This document shows positions 1 through 7,501 of a stretch of DNA of 64,000 nt, piece by piece. Location of the stretch: positions 1 through 64,000 of the forward strand of contig JAPZAS010000015.1 in NCBI GenBank assembly GCA_027460525.1, written 5' to 3'. Origin of the DNA: Candidatus Methanoperedens sp. Lineage in GTDB: Archaea; Halobacteriota; Methanosarcinia; Methanosarcinales; Methanoperedenaceae. Made by a program: the position numbers and the translations under genes. Position 1 is the first letter of the stretch; every line of letters starts with the position of its first letter. The notes below the pieces were generated by a model. That model was not told the DNA's origin, searched no databases, and saw only the letters and a list, made by a program, of their open reading frames with translations.

Positions 1-11
1 GTGTCAGGTGG

Positions 12-1190
12 ATGATGTTTAAAAAAAGAATTAATGCAGATGAAGCAAGAGGATTTTTTTTAAATGCTTTCCAACCTCTTTCGTATACCGAAATTTTGCC
101 CATCGAAGATTGCGACAGCAGGATTATTGCTGAGGATATAATTGCAGCCGTTAACGTGCCCAATTACCGCCGCGCAGCCATGGACGGTTTTGCGGTCAGT
201 GCCTCGGATACAATGGGCGCAGGCACCGGTTCGCCACTGATTCTGAAACTGGGGAAACGCATTGAAAAAGGTGCTTGCGTGCAGGTACATACAGGCTCGC
301 CCATGCCTGAGGGTGCGGATGCGGTTGTGATGATTGAAGACACGGTTTTGCACGGCGGGAAAGTGGAGGTATTTACCCAGATCCATCCTTTCAAGAACAT
401 GGGGGATATAGGGGAGGATATCCAGAAAGGTGAGATTGTTCTGAAGGAAGGTCACAGGCTTCGTCCGTGCGACATTGCAGTTCTCGCCTCGCTTGGTATT
501 AAAAATATAGCGGTTTTCAGGAAGCCTCTCGTGGCAGTAATCCCCACGGGCGAGGAACTTGTTCCGAGGGGAATGGAAACAAAAGAAGGCGAGGTCTATG
601 AAACCAATGGATTGATGGCTTCGCTTTATGTAATGAAGTGGGGAGGCAATGCAAAACTTTTGGATATTGTGACCGACGACCCGGAAAAGATAAAAGAGGC
701 TGTTATGAATGCTCTCTATGCAGATATGATTCTCATCAGCGGGGGAACATCGGTGGGTAAAAGGGATTACGTCCCTGAGGTGATTGGCTCATCGGGAAAT
801 TTGCTTGTCCATGGCGTTGGCATCAGTCCAGGTAAGCCCACGGCGCTGGGTATGATAAAAGGCAAACCCGTGGTTTGCATGCCAGGCTATCCAGTCGCAG
901 GTATGGTAGCGCTTTACTTTTTTGCAAGAGCAGCACTGCGAAAGCTCGGGCACATACCTGATGAGCAGGACAGGACTGTTCGCGCAGTATTGTCTGAAAA
1001 AATACCCGGGAGAATCGGGTATAAAACATTTGCCAGGGTTAAGTTGAGCAACGGTAAAGCTGATCCCCTTGCCACATCTGGCGCTGGGATATTGAGTTCT
1101 GTTTCGAAAGCAGATGGTTTTGTTATTATACCTCCGAATGTTGAGGGGTACGGGAAAGGCGAAGAGGTTGAAGTGGTGCTGATCGAATGA
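12..1190 (+). CDS. moeA: Molybdopterin molybdenumtransferase MoeA
   Basis: Cytosolic enzyme that inserts molybdate (or tungstate) into adenylylated molybdopterin, the last step of molybdenum-cofactor synthesis. The 392-residue length fits the family. Visible motifs are the N-terminal VPNYRRAAMDGFAV block, GGTSVGKRDY near residue 245 (MoCF/MogA-like domain), GISPGKPTALG and MPGYPVAGMV, followed by the small C-terminal beta domain. An AGGTGG ribosome site at 6-11 abuts ATG 12; the adjacent ATG at 15 would give better spacing and is an equally good start. The left window edge hides any upstream operon partner. Its 3' end faces the end of the reverse-strand DUF1673-like operon. In an archaeon of this kind the cofactor would serve formylmethanofuran dehydrogenase or other Mo/W oxidoreductases (inference). 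Confidence 0.95.
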   Translation: MMFKKRINADEARGFFLNAFQPLSYTEILPIEDCDSRIIAEDIIAAVNVPNYRRAAMDGFAVSASDTMGAGTGSPLILKLGKRIEKGACVQVHTGSPMPEGADAVVMIEDTVLHGGKVEVFTQIHPFKNMGDIGEDIQKGEIVLKEGHRLRPCDIAVLASLGIKNIAVFRKPLVAVIPTGEELVPRGMETKEGEVYETNGLMASLYVMKWGGNAKLLDIVTDDPEKIKEAVMNALYADMILISGGTSVGKRDYVPEVIGSSGNLLVHGVGISPGKPTALGMIKGKPVVCMPGYPVAGMVALYFFARAALRKLGHIPDEQDRTVRAVLSEKIPGRIGYKTFARVKLSNGKADPLATSGAGILSSVSKADGFVIIPPNVEGYGKGEEVEVVLIE

Positions 1191-1194
1191 GACT

Positions 1195-1303
1195 TCCTCT
1201 TTCTGTCCAAGATCTTAGCATTCGGGCACCAGCCCATTAGCTTCTTTACTCTCTCGGTTATATTTACCAACAATTCAATCGCAGGACTCTTGTTTGCAGG
1301 CAC
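1195..1303 (-). pseudogene. Truncated sixth copy of the MGWCP-tag (DUF1673-like) family
   Basis: Reverse-strand reading gives VNITERVKKLMGWCPNAK followed by a short basic stretch, which matches the N-terminal tag of the five intact genes upstream in the same orientation. After about 30 residues the frame runs antisense into the 3' end of moeA, and no membrane domain follows. There is no ATG at the expected place; a GTG or TTG would be needed, and the ATG at 1303 adds an unrelated leader. I read it as the decayed tail copy of the array. The 1304-1451 stretch between it and the last intact gene holds short open frames on both strands, broken by stops, and no convincing gene. Confidence 0.6.
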
Positions 1304-1451
1304 TCCTCAACCAGTAATGCCTCAACAAGGCAAAAAACAGCTCGCAATTCCGAAAGATGATATCCAGTTGATCTTCCCGTCCATGAAGTAGCTAAAAAGC
1401 GATGAAAAAGTGAACGCCGCAATTGTCATCAGGATTCCTGTTTAATTAGAA

Positions 1452-2054
1452 TCACTTGCTTCCACCTGTATCCACTGCGTAAAAAGATGTTTTCTCCACT
1501 ATCAACGTCTTCCTGTTTTTCCGCTCCCAGTATGCCACCTCAAGGTACTGTGTCCAGACAAATAAAAATAAACCTGAGAGAAAGGCGTAATACCCGCTGA
1601 TGCGTGTCTCAGTTTTTACCAGCAAAAAGCCAGTTACAAAGGCAATTACAGCTATAAATCCACCTATTATTAGGTAGTTAATTACCTTCTTTCTTCGGGT
1701 AATTTGCAACCCCTTGAACTCTCCCGATGCAGCTTTATTGAGCCTGCGCCATTCGGCTATTCCAGTTACTATGCTGGAGAGAACTCCCACAATCAAGCCA
1801 GCCAAGAAAAGGTCCGTGTTATCTTTACCACCTAAAGTAAAAAAGTTGATTGCTAACAGCGTTAAAATAAATGAGTACAATAGAATCCTGTTGCGGTATT
1901 TGTTCCACCATCTTGCATTAGTAGGATTTAATTCCTCACCGCTATCAGGTGCATTTACCATCATGTCATCAAACTGAACGGATTTTCTTGTTTCTATCGT
2001 GCTCGCGTTCGGGCACCAGCCCAGCCATAACCTTAATTTCTGAAAAGCATTCAT
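1452..2054 (-). CDS. MGWCP-tag membrane protein (DUF1673-like), copy E
   Basis: Unknown function. The 200-residue protein starts with a short amphipathic segment and the tag LGWCPNA at residues 11-17, then a polar linker and four predicted membrane helices (about 56-75, 78-99, 124-146, 151-172) with a short tail. The tag is shared with the four genes upstream while the rest is not visibly similar, so the family appears held together by the N-terminus. I connect it to archaeal DUF1673 from memory of Methanosarcina proteins; this was not searched. Its ATG overlaps the stop of copy D by four bases, so it is translationally coupled and is the last intact gene of the operon. Confidence 0.7.
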   Translation of the reverse strand: MNAFQKLRLWLGWCPNASTIETRKSVQFDDMMVNAPDSGEELNPTNARWWNKYRNRILLYSFILTLLAINFFTLGGKDNTDLFLAGLIVGVLSSIVTGIAEWRRLNKAASGEFKGLQITRRKKVINYLIIGGFIAVIAFVTGFLLVKTETRISGYYAFLSGLFLFVWTQYLEVAYWERKNRKTLIVEKTSFYAVDTGGSK

Positions 2055-2650
2055 CCCATTTCCTCTTCTAACCTTTTAATAAATTCTTCAGGATTTTGGG
2101 TGGTCAGTATAAGTTTCCTGAAAAAACCACTCTTTTTTTCGATCAACACCGCGCTCTTACGCATGCTGATAAAGGCAAGTCTCCTTCCCCACAGGCGCAG
2201 ACCCCAACCGGCGTACCAGGGAACGTCTTCTATCGTTTTCATCTCTTTGATTTCGGAAAACGGGATGCTGTATTTAAAAGGAGGCATTACAGCCTCCACG
2301 CCATCGTTTGTAATCCTGAACTTGATGCTGAAAAAGCCCCACGTAACCAGAGCAGAGACTGATACTGTCAGAAGTAAAACGAATTCTGCCTGTTCAGGAG
2401 CTTTTCCAAAGACGGCTATGAAGCACAAAAAAGCCAGTGAGACTAAGCCGGACACCATTACCAGCTTTATCGTATTGCTGTAAGGCGCTTTTTCCTCATA
2501 GACCGTGGTTTTGTTTGCAAACACTCCACCTCCTTTTATCGCCGGCGCGTAAGCATATTCTATTCCTCTGCCCACAACTGTGTTTTTCATGCTCAACATA
2601 GGGCACAAGCCTTCTATTTTTTTAATAGTCTTAAATACGTTTATTGTCAT
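2051..2650 (-). CDS. MGWCP-tag membrane protein (DUF1673-like), copy D, divergent tag
   Basis: This 199-residue copy has a degenerate tag, EGLCPML at about residues 13-19, with Leu in place of the Trp but Cys-Pro kept. Two hydrophobic helices (about 62-82 and 88-108) are followed by a soluble C-terminal half with alternating strands and a terminal amphipathic helix (NPEEFIKRLEEEMG), a pattern like a bacterial PH-type domain. It lies 10 bases after copy C and overlaps copy E by four bases. A membrane-anchored PH-like domain is inferred from the strand and helix pattern only. Function unknown. Confidence 0.65.
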   Translation of the reverse strand: MTINVFKTIKKIEGLCPMLSMKNTVVGRGIEYAYAPAIKGGGVFANKTTVYEEKAPYSNTIKLVMVSGLVSLAFLCFIAVFGKAPEQAEFVLLLTVSVSALVTWGFFSIKFRITNDGVEAVMPPFKYSIPFSEIKEMKTIEDVPWYAGWGLRLWGRRLAFISMRKSAVLIEKKSGFFRKLILTTQNPEEFIKRLEEEMG

Positions 2651-2660
2651 AGCAACTTCC

Positions 2661-3389
2661 TTACCGGTTCAATATTTTATCTCTTGGATTCTTTTGTCTA
2701 ACCTTCTCTATCAAATCAGCTATTTGCCCTGCTTCAGTAGTGTGTATCGTAATCTTATTGACAAAAGGATACGGAGTAAACCGGATCCGGATATTGGATA
2801 CTGACCTGAATGCCTCATACGACTGAAGGCCAACACCAAAACTGAAAAATGTCCATAACAGACTTTGAGCAATATCTACTTGAGAAGCCCCTTCGATGAA
2901 ATACAAAAAAAACAGGAAAAGCCATAGAATCCCAATCAGAAATAAAAAAATATAAAGGAATCGTGGAACATTATTTTTTTGTACCTTTACTGAATCCACT
3001 GAAGACATGGCACGGGTAGTTGCTCCAAAAAGAGGGTTAAGCACTGTGGTTAATCTGATGCGCTTATCAGTAATTTCAACGCTTGTTTTTGAAAGAGTGA
3101 ATTGGAGCAACAATGCGGAAAGCATTATTAAAATAAGTAAATATGAATTAAAAAATGGACTAAACCATAGGATTGCAAAAATCAATGCCATTGTTATGTA
3201 AATAATAGTCACTTTTGTTATTCCAGCGGCATAGACATTCTTCAGTCGGATGGATATAAATAACGATGGTTTTGAATATGATCCCATTTCAAAAATCTCT
3301 TCCTCCTTTTGCAAGGTGATTTTTTTATTTAATGCCGCGTTCGGACACCAGCCCATCATTTTCCTGATATTTTCGATAAATGCAGTCAT
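2661..3389 (-). CDS. MGWCP-tag membrane protein (DUF1673-like), copy C
   Basis: A 242-residue protein beginning MTAFIENIRKMMGWCPNA, the clearest form of the shared N-terminal tag. Hydrophobic segments lie near residues 57-75, 79-98, 143-165 and a weaker one near 170-190. The loop after the second helix (SVEITDKRIRLTTVL) and the C-terminal stretch with its last helix again look like a split PH-like fold embedded between membrane pairs. Start ATG 3389 overlaps the stop of copy B by four bases. Sequence is AT-rich compared with moeA. Role unknown; being in an operon with a Cys-rich regulator suggests a regulated envelope function (inference). Confidence 0.7.
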   Translation of the reverse strand: MTAFIENIRKMMGWCPNAALNKKITLQKEEEIFEMGSYSKPSLFISIRLKNVYAAGITKVTIIYITMALIFAILWFSPFFNSYLLILIMLSALLLQFTLSKTSVEITDKRIRLTTVLNPLFGATTRAMSSVDSVKVQKNNVPRFLYIFLFLIGILWLFLFFLYFIEGASQVDIAQSLLWTFFSFGVGLQSYEAFRSVSNIRIRFTPYPFVNKITIHTTEAGQIADLIEKVRQKNPRDKILNR

Positions 3390-4120
3390 TTAACCCCAGC
3401 CAACTTATTTTCCATGTCCTGCGGATTATCAACATAAAGAGTGATTTCTTTGTTATTCTGTGCCGTTACTTTAAGCGCATCAGGGTAGTAGGACCTGATA
3501 TAGGCTTTATAGAAAAAAACCACAAACAATATCATTGTAGTCACCTCTAACAAAACAAATGAAATAATTACTGCAAGGGGGTCGTTCTGCGCAATATAAC
3601 GGGATACAGTATTTACAGCATCCATTATTAGAAATACCTGCACAAGTATCATCGGTGGCAGAAATATCAAACGCATCGTATGATTTATATTCTTTATAAC
3701 TTCTGTTTTCAGGATACTGTCTTTCGATATAACAATAGGGTGAAGGACCGGTCTTTTAATAATTATCGCGTTTGAAGTAAATATGACATGGGTTCTATCT
3801 TGGTACAATAATACTAGAGAGGCAAGAAGAAGTAGCAAAACAAGGAGCCAAGGAACGAGATTTCCGATTTCTGGAAAAACAAAACCTGCTGTAATTAAAA
3901 TGAGGAGACCAAAAAAAACTGAGAATAAAATAATCGCTATTGTCTCAAATCTCAAATATCTGTAATCTATAACTATCTTTGTACCCTTTTCTGAAAAATC
4001 ATCATTTTTATAAGGTGTAACTGAAACCGTTTCACAATTTCCCTTCATCGCATGCATTAGATTAAAGTCTTCTTGTGGGCACCAGCCCATCATTTTCCTG
4101 ACATATTCAAAAGAAAACAT
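3386..4120 (-). CDS. MGWCP-tag membrane protein (DUF1673-like), copy B
   Basis: I place the start at ATG 4118-4120 rather than the in-frame ATG at 4147: the inner start gives MFSFEYVRKMMGWCPQ, which aligns with the other tags, is preceded by an AGGAG ribosome site about nine bases away, and begins one base after the stop of copy A. The protein is then 244 residues. Four strong hydrophobic helices occur in two pairs, with a strand-rich domain between them (HVIFTSNAIIIKRPVL) and a C-terminal NPQDMENKLAG helix as expected of a PH-like fold. The tag here ends in Gln-Glu instead of Asn-Ala. Function unknown. Confidence 0.7.
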   Translation of the reverse strand: MFSFEYVRKMMGWCPQEDFNLMHAMKGNCETVSVTPYKNDDFSEKGTKIVIDYRYLRFETIAIILFSVFFGLLILITAGFVFPEIGNLVPWLLVLLLLLASLVLLYQDRTHVIFTSNAIIIKRPVLHPIVISKDSILKTEVIKNINHTMRLIFLPPMILVQVFLIMDAVNTVSRYIAQNDPLAVIISFVLLEVTTMILFVVFFYKAYIRSYYPDALKVTAQNNKEITLYVDNPQDMENKLAGVK

Positions 4121-4121
4121 T

Positions 4122-4853
4122 TCAATTTGCACTCCTGTAATGTTCAATGGCAGCCTGTATTCCAGATGCGGTCGTCTCGTCTGTTATGATTGAATAATAC
4201 GTTAGTTCATACCAACGTCGGTTTTTGTCTTCATACTGAATGTACAATTGTGTATTTAGATTATGATATGCCCTGTCTTGCTTATGTTTGGCTAGTAAAT
4301 ATAAGGGGAATAGTGGAGCAATTGATATAATCAAATTCCATTTTCCTGACATTATTGAGTCAGCAAGCAATGCAACAAGCATTGCAACAAGAATCAATAA
4401 CGCTATCGCAATTAGTCCGATTGGAGGATTTACGACTTTTTTTATAGTGATGGATTTAATGTCTCTATAATTTAGTATTACGTCTCTTAACTCGAAATAT
4501 CGTAAAAGCACACCGTTTTCATCAATTGAAATATGCGCCTTAAACGTTTTAGCCGCAATGAAATAAAGTAAGGAATATATTCCAACGAGAATTGGGATCA
4601 AGATTGCATAATCCAGATTTAGGGCAAAAGCCAATATCAGATTCAAGCTCATCGCAAAGCAAAGAGTGAACAAGATTGTGTTTGAAGAAAACATTACATT
4701 TTTAGATAGAAATTTTTCAACATTTGGTCTACCAGGGGGTTCCAGTGAAAGGTTTGCAAAATCGACAGATCGGATATATTTAGGTATCACTGGATTTGCA
4801 TTCGGGCACCAGCCCATCATTTTTCGTACCGTTTCCATTACATTCATCGTCAT
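4122..4853 (-). CDS. MGWCP-tag membrane protein (DUF1673-like), copy A
   Basis: First of five tandem membrane genes. The 243-residue product starts MTMNVMETVRKMMGWCPNA, has two helices around residues 57-98, a soluble insert with strands (HISIDENGVLLRYFEL), two further helices around 145-195, and ends with a helix GIQAAIEHYRSAN. Its ATG overlaps the stop of the HTH regulator gene by four bases, so regulator and membrane proteins form one coupled transcript. The repeated plan of tag, membrane pair, strand-rich insert, membrane pair, terminal helix across copies A-C supports common ancestry even where residues no longer match. Confidence 0.7.
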   Translation of the reverse strand: MTMNVMETVRKMMGWCPNANPVIPKYIRSVDFANLSLEPPGRPNVEKFLSKNVMFSSNTILFTLCFAMSLNLILAFALNLDYAILIPILVGIYSLLYFIAAKTFKAHISIDENGVLLRYFELRDVILNYRDIKSITIKKVVNPPIGLIAIALLILVAMLVALLADSIMSGKWNLIISIAPLFPLYLLAKHKQDRAYHNLNTQLYIQYEDKNRRWYELTYYSIITDETTASGIQAAIEHYRSAN

Positions 4854-5296
4854 GCCAAACTCCTCAGCTTCCCAAAAAGCTCATCCGCCAGCTTCGTCGG
4901 GTCATCTGTCTTTTCAAGCTTAATTTTCATCTCATCAGCGAAATCCCACAGCAGTTCAATGCATTGCGTATATCTCGCGCAAGCGCCGCAGTCACCTTCG
5001 TGCTCGTACCACACCTGCATCCCATGCTTTGCAGATACGAAAATAATGGCGCCGGCATTAAACGGCGCCGAGTGACCGAACAGGATACCGCACTCTGCGT
5101 TCATTTTCTCTACCTCTATCTGATTTGCCCCTGCCATCTCAAGCAGCGTTTTTTCTATCTTCTCATCCATAGAGATGAGCGCCCTGGATACTGCCTGTTT
5201 GGATATATTGAAGGAGCGCGCAATGTTTATGCTGGGAAGACCGCTGCGTCTTAGCCTCCAGAACTCAAACTGCTTATCATTTACAGGCAGGAACAT
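4850..5296 (-). CDS. HTH regulator with Cys cluster, head of the MGWCP operon
   Basis: A 148-residue predicted transcription factor. Residues 11-42 form a helix-turn-helix (WRLRRSGLPSINIARSFN then ISKQAVSRAL) of the kind that reads operator DNA. The C-terminal domain has a CxxC-x5-C group at C103, C106 and C112 plus C69, which could bind metal, an iron-sulfur cluster or sense redox state (inference). It is the first gene of the operon and overlaps copy A by four bases. A perfect inverted repeat sits just before its start codon, between TATA box and start, so autorepression is likely. The short distance from TATA to ATG suggests a leaderless mRNA. Start ATG 5296 is supported by this promoter spacing. 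Confidence 0.8.
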   Translation of the reverse strand: MFLPVNDKQFEFWRLRRSGLPSINIARSFNISKQAVSRALISMDEKIEKTLLEMAGANQIEVEKMNAECGILFGHSAPFNAGAIIFVSAKHGMQVWYEHEGDCGACARYTQCIELLWDFADEMKIKLEKTDDPTKLADELFGKLRSLA

Positions 5297-5297
5297 G

Positions 5298-5333
5298 AGT
5301 CAACGTATGCATGTTGACTATTTATATTTTTTG
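5298..5333 (-). promoter_or_regulatory. Promoter and operator of the HTH / MGWCP operon
   Basis: The arms AGTCAAC (5298-5304) and GTTGACT (5313-5319) are perfect 7-base inverted repeats around an 8-base spacer that contains ATGCAT. The reverse-strand TATA-like tract AAAAATATAAA follows at about 5321-5332. The palindrome therefore lies between TATA box and start codon, overlapping the expected transcription start, a classic place for an archaeal repressor to block RNA polymerase. Confidence 0.7.
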
Positions 5334-5441
5334 ATTTTGAAATTGTGAGCAAATTCCATAAATCTCAATTATCAGACCCGCTTACCTGATATTTCCCCCG
5401 TGAAATGTCTCTAATAGTTAGTATAACTGCGAATAAATTAA

Positions 5442-5457
5442 CGAAAAGTATATTTTA
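5442..5457 (+). promoter_or_regulatory. BRE/TATA promoter of the ion-channel gene
   Basis: CGAAAAG followed by TATATTTTA resembles an archaeal BRE plus TATA box, centred about 28 bases before ATG 5481, which implies a leaderless transcript. A 6-base inverted repeat, TATCAG (5370-5375) and CTGATA (5386-5391), lies farther upstream with no known role. Confidence 0.55.
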
Positions 5458-5480
5458 AGACACGGTATCACTGAACTCTC

Positions 5481-6407
5481 ATGTTCACCGGTCTAAATAG
5501 ATCCATTGTATTGATGGGGATACTGATCTCCTTGATTTTACTATCAACTCCAGGCTATGCAGAGTCCGTGCCATCCAGAATAAACGTCTCAATCTATGCC
5601 TATAACATACACGGTTTCGATGTATCCACAGGTTCATACGATGTAGATTTCTACATCCACTTTAAATGGAATGCAGATGAGGTACCAAAGAACACCTCTG
5701 ATCAAGTAACCTCATTTGACCTTATGAATGGACGCATTGACAGCCAGAAAACAATATCCAGTGCTCCTGGAGATATATGGCTTGGGGTTTCGGGAACATT
5801 TAACAAACGGGTTGATCTTAAAGATTACCCTGTGGACACGCAAACAATGACCATAGAATTAGAGAATTCAAACCTGAATAACTCCGACCTGATTTATGTC
5901 GCTGACACGAACGAAAGTTCACTGGATAAAGGTGTGGAGGTTCTGGGCTGGGTAATCAAGGGCTGGGATATTTATACTACAGACCATTTCTATCCAACCT
6001 TTAACGAAACCTATACGCGCCTTGTCTATAAGATGACTATAACCAGATATATCTCCATCCTGTTCAAAACAGTGCTGCCGGCTATGATTTTACTGGTAAT
6101 AGGTTTATTTGCCTTCCTCATACCTCCGGCTGACCTGTTCGAACGGCTTGGTCTTCTCATTGCAGTCGTTCTCGGCTCATTCCAGCACCATTTAGCTGTG
6201 AGCGGTACAATACCTCCTGCTCCCTACCTGACGCTGATCGATGCAATAATGGTCACCAATTACATCACACAGGGTTTTATTATCATAATATCGATTTATC
6301 TTTTCAGGCAAGAAGAGGAGCGGGGAATTAGATTGAATAAAATGATGCCGTTCGTCACCGTGGCACTGGCATTAATAATGTTTGTTTTATTATGGGAATT
6401 CCTTTGA
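5481..6407 (+). CDS. Pentameric ligand-gated ion channel homologue (Cys-loop-like)
   Basis: A 308-residue membrane protein with the architecture of prokaryotic pLGICs such as GLIC and ELIC. Residues 1-27 form a signal peptide ending in GYA; residues 28-190 are a beta-rich extracellular domain with the typical DFYIHFKW strand and VDLKDYPVDTQTMTIELEN, the counterpart of the Cys-loop strand. Four helices follow: M1 about 191-213, M2 219-242, M3 250-276 and M4 287-306. The M2-M3 linker TIPPAPYLTLIDAIM closely resembles the GLIC linker. The protein has no cysteine, as in other prokaryotic members. ATG 5481 is set by the promoter. Ligand and ion selectivity cannot be read; M2 lacks an obvious acidic ring apart from E221 at its inner end. 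Confidence 0.87.
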   Translation: MFTGLNRSIVLMGILISLILLSTPGYAESVPSRINVSIYAYNIHGFDVSTGSYDVDFYIHFKWNADEVPKNTSDQVTSFDLMNGRIDSQKTISSAPGDIWLGVSGTFNKRVDLKDYPVDTQTMTIELENSNLNNSDLIYVADTNESSLDKGVEVLGWVIKGWDIYTTDHFYPTFNETYTRLVYKMTITRYISILFKTVLPAMILLVIGLFAFLIPPADLFERLGLLIAVVLGSFQHHLAVSGTIPPAPYLTLIDAIMVTNYITQGFIIIISIYLFRQEEERGIRLNKMMPFVTVALALIMFVLLWEFL

Positions 6408-6428
6408 AAACATCTAATGAGCTTTATA

Positions 6429-6446
6429 CCGAAAAATATTTATTTA
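6429..6446 (+). promoter_or_regulatory. BRE/TATA promoter of the Hint-domain gene
   Basis: ACCGAAAAATATTTATTTAA just upstream of ATG 6466 matches an archaeal BRE-TATA arrangement with its centre about 27 bases before the start codon, again pointing to a leaderless mRNA and an expression unit separate from the ion-channel gene. Confidence 0.55.
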
Positions 6447-6465
6447 ATGCATCCAATAAAATATT

Positions 6466-7239
6466 ATGAAGAAAATCCTTTTTTTGGTTATTGTATTACT
6501 GCTGATCATCATATCTTCTATAACGGTTGTGCTGGTTCAGGAAAAAAAGATAAGCGAATTTGAAAAATTTAATAAATCCATAACTAACGAATCCATAGTA
6601 TTCCTTGCAGAAGGAGAGAGGGATGGTCCTCTACTTGTTCAGAAAATTTATTCCGACCATATAGAGGGTTTAAATTTCAGAGAATATCCGATTGCAACGA
6701 ATAAAGGAACCCCGATAAATCTGAGCATCGGACAGGCTGCAAGCAACGGCTGCACCATAACCCTTACCCTGATAGGGATAGAGAATACGATGGCTAAATT
6801 TTCAAAGAAAGTGGTATCAAACAGGCCATGTCCGATATGTCTTTCAGGAAATACCTACATCGATACCCCAAACGGAAGCGTCTATGTTAAAGATTTGCAG
6901 GAGGGCATGGGGGTCTGGACATCCGATAAGTCTGGTTCCAGGCATGCTGCCATAATTCTCAGGACTTCAAAAGCAGAAGTACCAAAAGATTTTCAGTTGG
7001 TTTATCTTGCGCTTGACGATGGGCGCGGACTTTTTGCGTCACCCGGGCATCCGTTAGCGGATGGCAGAGTTCTTGGCAGCATCAAAGAAGGCGATATTAT
7101 GGATGATCATATCGTGGTAATTGCCAGGCGTATTCCTTACGAGGGAACATACACGTATGATATTTTGCCATCCGGAGATACGGGGTCATACTGGGCAAAT
7201 GGCATTCCTGTCAGAAGTTCTCTTGCTGCATCAAAGTGA
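6466..7239 (+). CDS. Membrane-anchored or secreted protein with C-terminal Hint (intein/hedgehog-like) domain
   Basis: 257 residues. Residues 4-24 form an uncleaved anchor or signal peptide; residues 30-120 are a beta-rich domain I do not recognise. From C125 the sequence has Hint features: nucleophile position in ICLSGNTYI followed by VYVKDLQEGM, the block-B-like SPGHPL with H195, and the last strand TYDILPSGDTGSYWANGI. Hint domains cleave the backbone at their N-terminal Cys. The usual terminal His-Asn is missing (the end reads IPVRSSL), so C-terminal cleavage and splicing are unlikely; N-terminal autoproteolysis, hedgehog-like transfer, or an inert fold remain possible. It follows the ion channel by 58 bases but has its own promoter. 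Confidence 0.75.
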   Translation: MKKILFLVIVLLLIIISSITVVLVQEKKISEFEKFNKSITNESIVFLAEGERDGPLLVQKIYSDHIEGLNFREYPIATNKGTPINLSIGQAASNGCTITLTLIGIENTMAKFSKKVVSNRPCPICLSGNTYIDTPNGSVYVKDLQEGMGVWTSDKSGSRHAAIILRTSKAEVPKDFQLVYLALDDGRGLFASPGHPLADGRVLGSIKEGDIMDDHIVVIARRIPYEGTYTYDILPSGDTGSYWANGIPVRSSLAASK

Positions 7240-7253
7240 ATCAAAAAGAACCA

Positions 7254-7327
7254 TGCCCAGACCCGGACTTGAACCGGGGACATCTGCGTCTTCAGCGCAG
7301 CGCTCTCCCAGGCTGAGCTATCTGGGC
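7254..7327 (-). tRNA. tRNA-Phe (anticodon GAA)
   Basis: Reverse strand folds into a full cloverleaf of 74 nucleotides. The acceptor stem pairs GCCCAGA with TCTGGGC, discriminator A. The anticodon arm CTGCG-CTGAAGA-CGCAG carries GAA in a 7-base loop. The T arm has CCCGG-TTCAAGT-CCGGG. The 3' CCA is not encoded, as often in archaea. No intron is visible. Confidence 0.95.
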
Positions 7328-7443
7328 ACACAGGGAGCTAATAATTGCTGACCTCGTATATCTATCCTTCGCAAATGTCAGCAACCACCTCTTGATTGGA
7401 TTGGAAGAAATATGATTGAGGATAGAAAACTTTTCGCATAGTG

Positions 7444-7475
7444 AAGTCTTATCCCCAAGACTTAATATAATCAAT
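7444..7475 (+). promoter_or_regulatory. Promoter of the MoxR operon with adjoining inverted repeat
   Basis: AAGTCTT (7444-7450) and AAGACTT (7457-7463) form a perfect 7-base inverted repeat with a 6-base spacer. Its right arm runs into the TATA-like tract ACTTAATATAATC, about 35 bases before ATG 7502. The AAGGTGG at 7491-7497 is a good ribosome site for the first gene. The palindrome could be an operator; no regulator gene is next to it. Confidence 0.45.
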
Positions 7476-7501
7476 ACCAATAAAGCGTAGAAGGTGGCTG
7501 A

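Noticed and set aside
914-1303. Reverse-strand 129-codon open frame containing MGWCPNAK
   Set aside because: Only the first third belongs to the tag family; the rest is antisense to moeA. Kept only as a truncated copy at 1195-1303.
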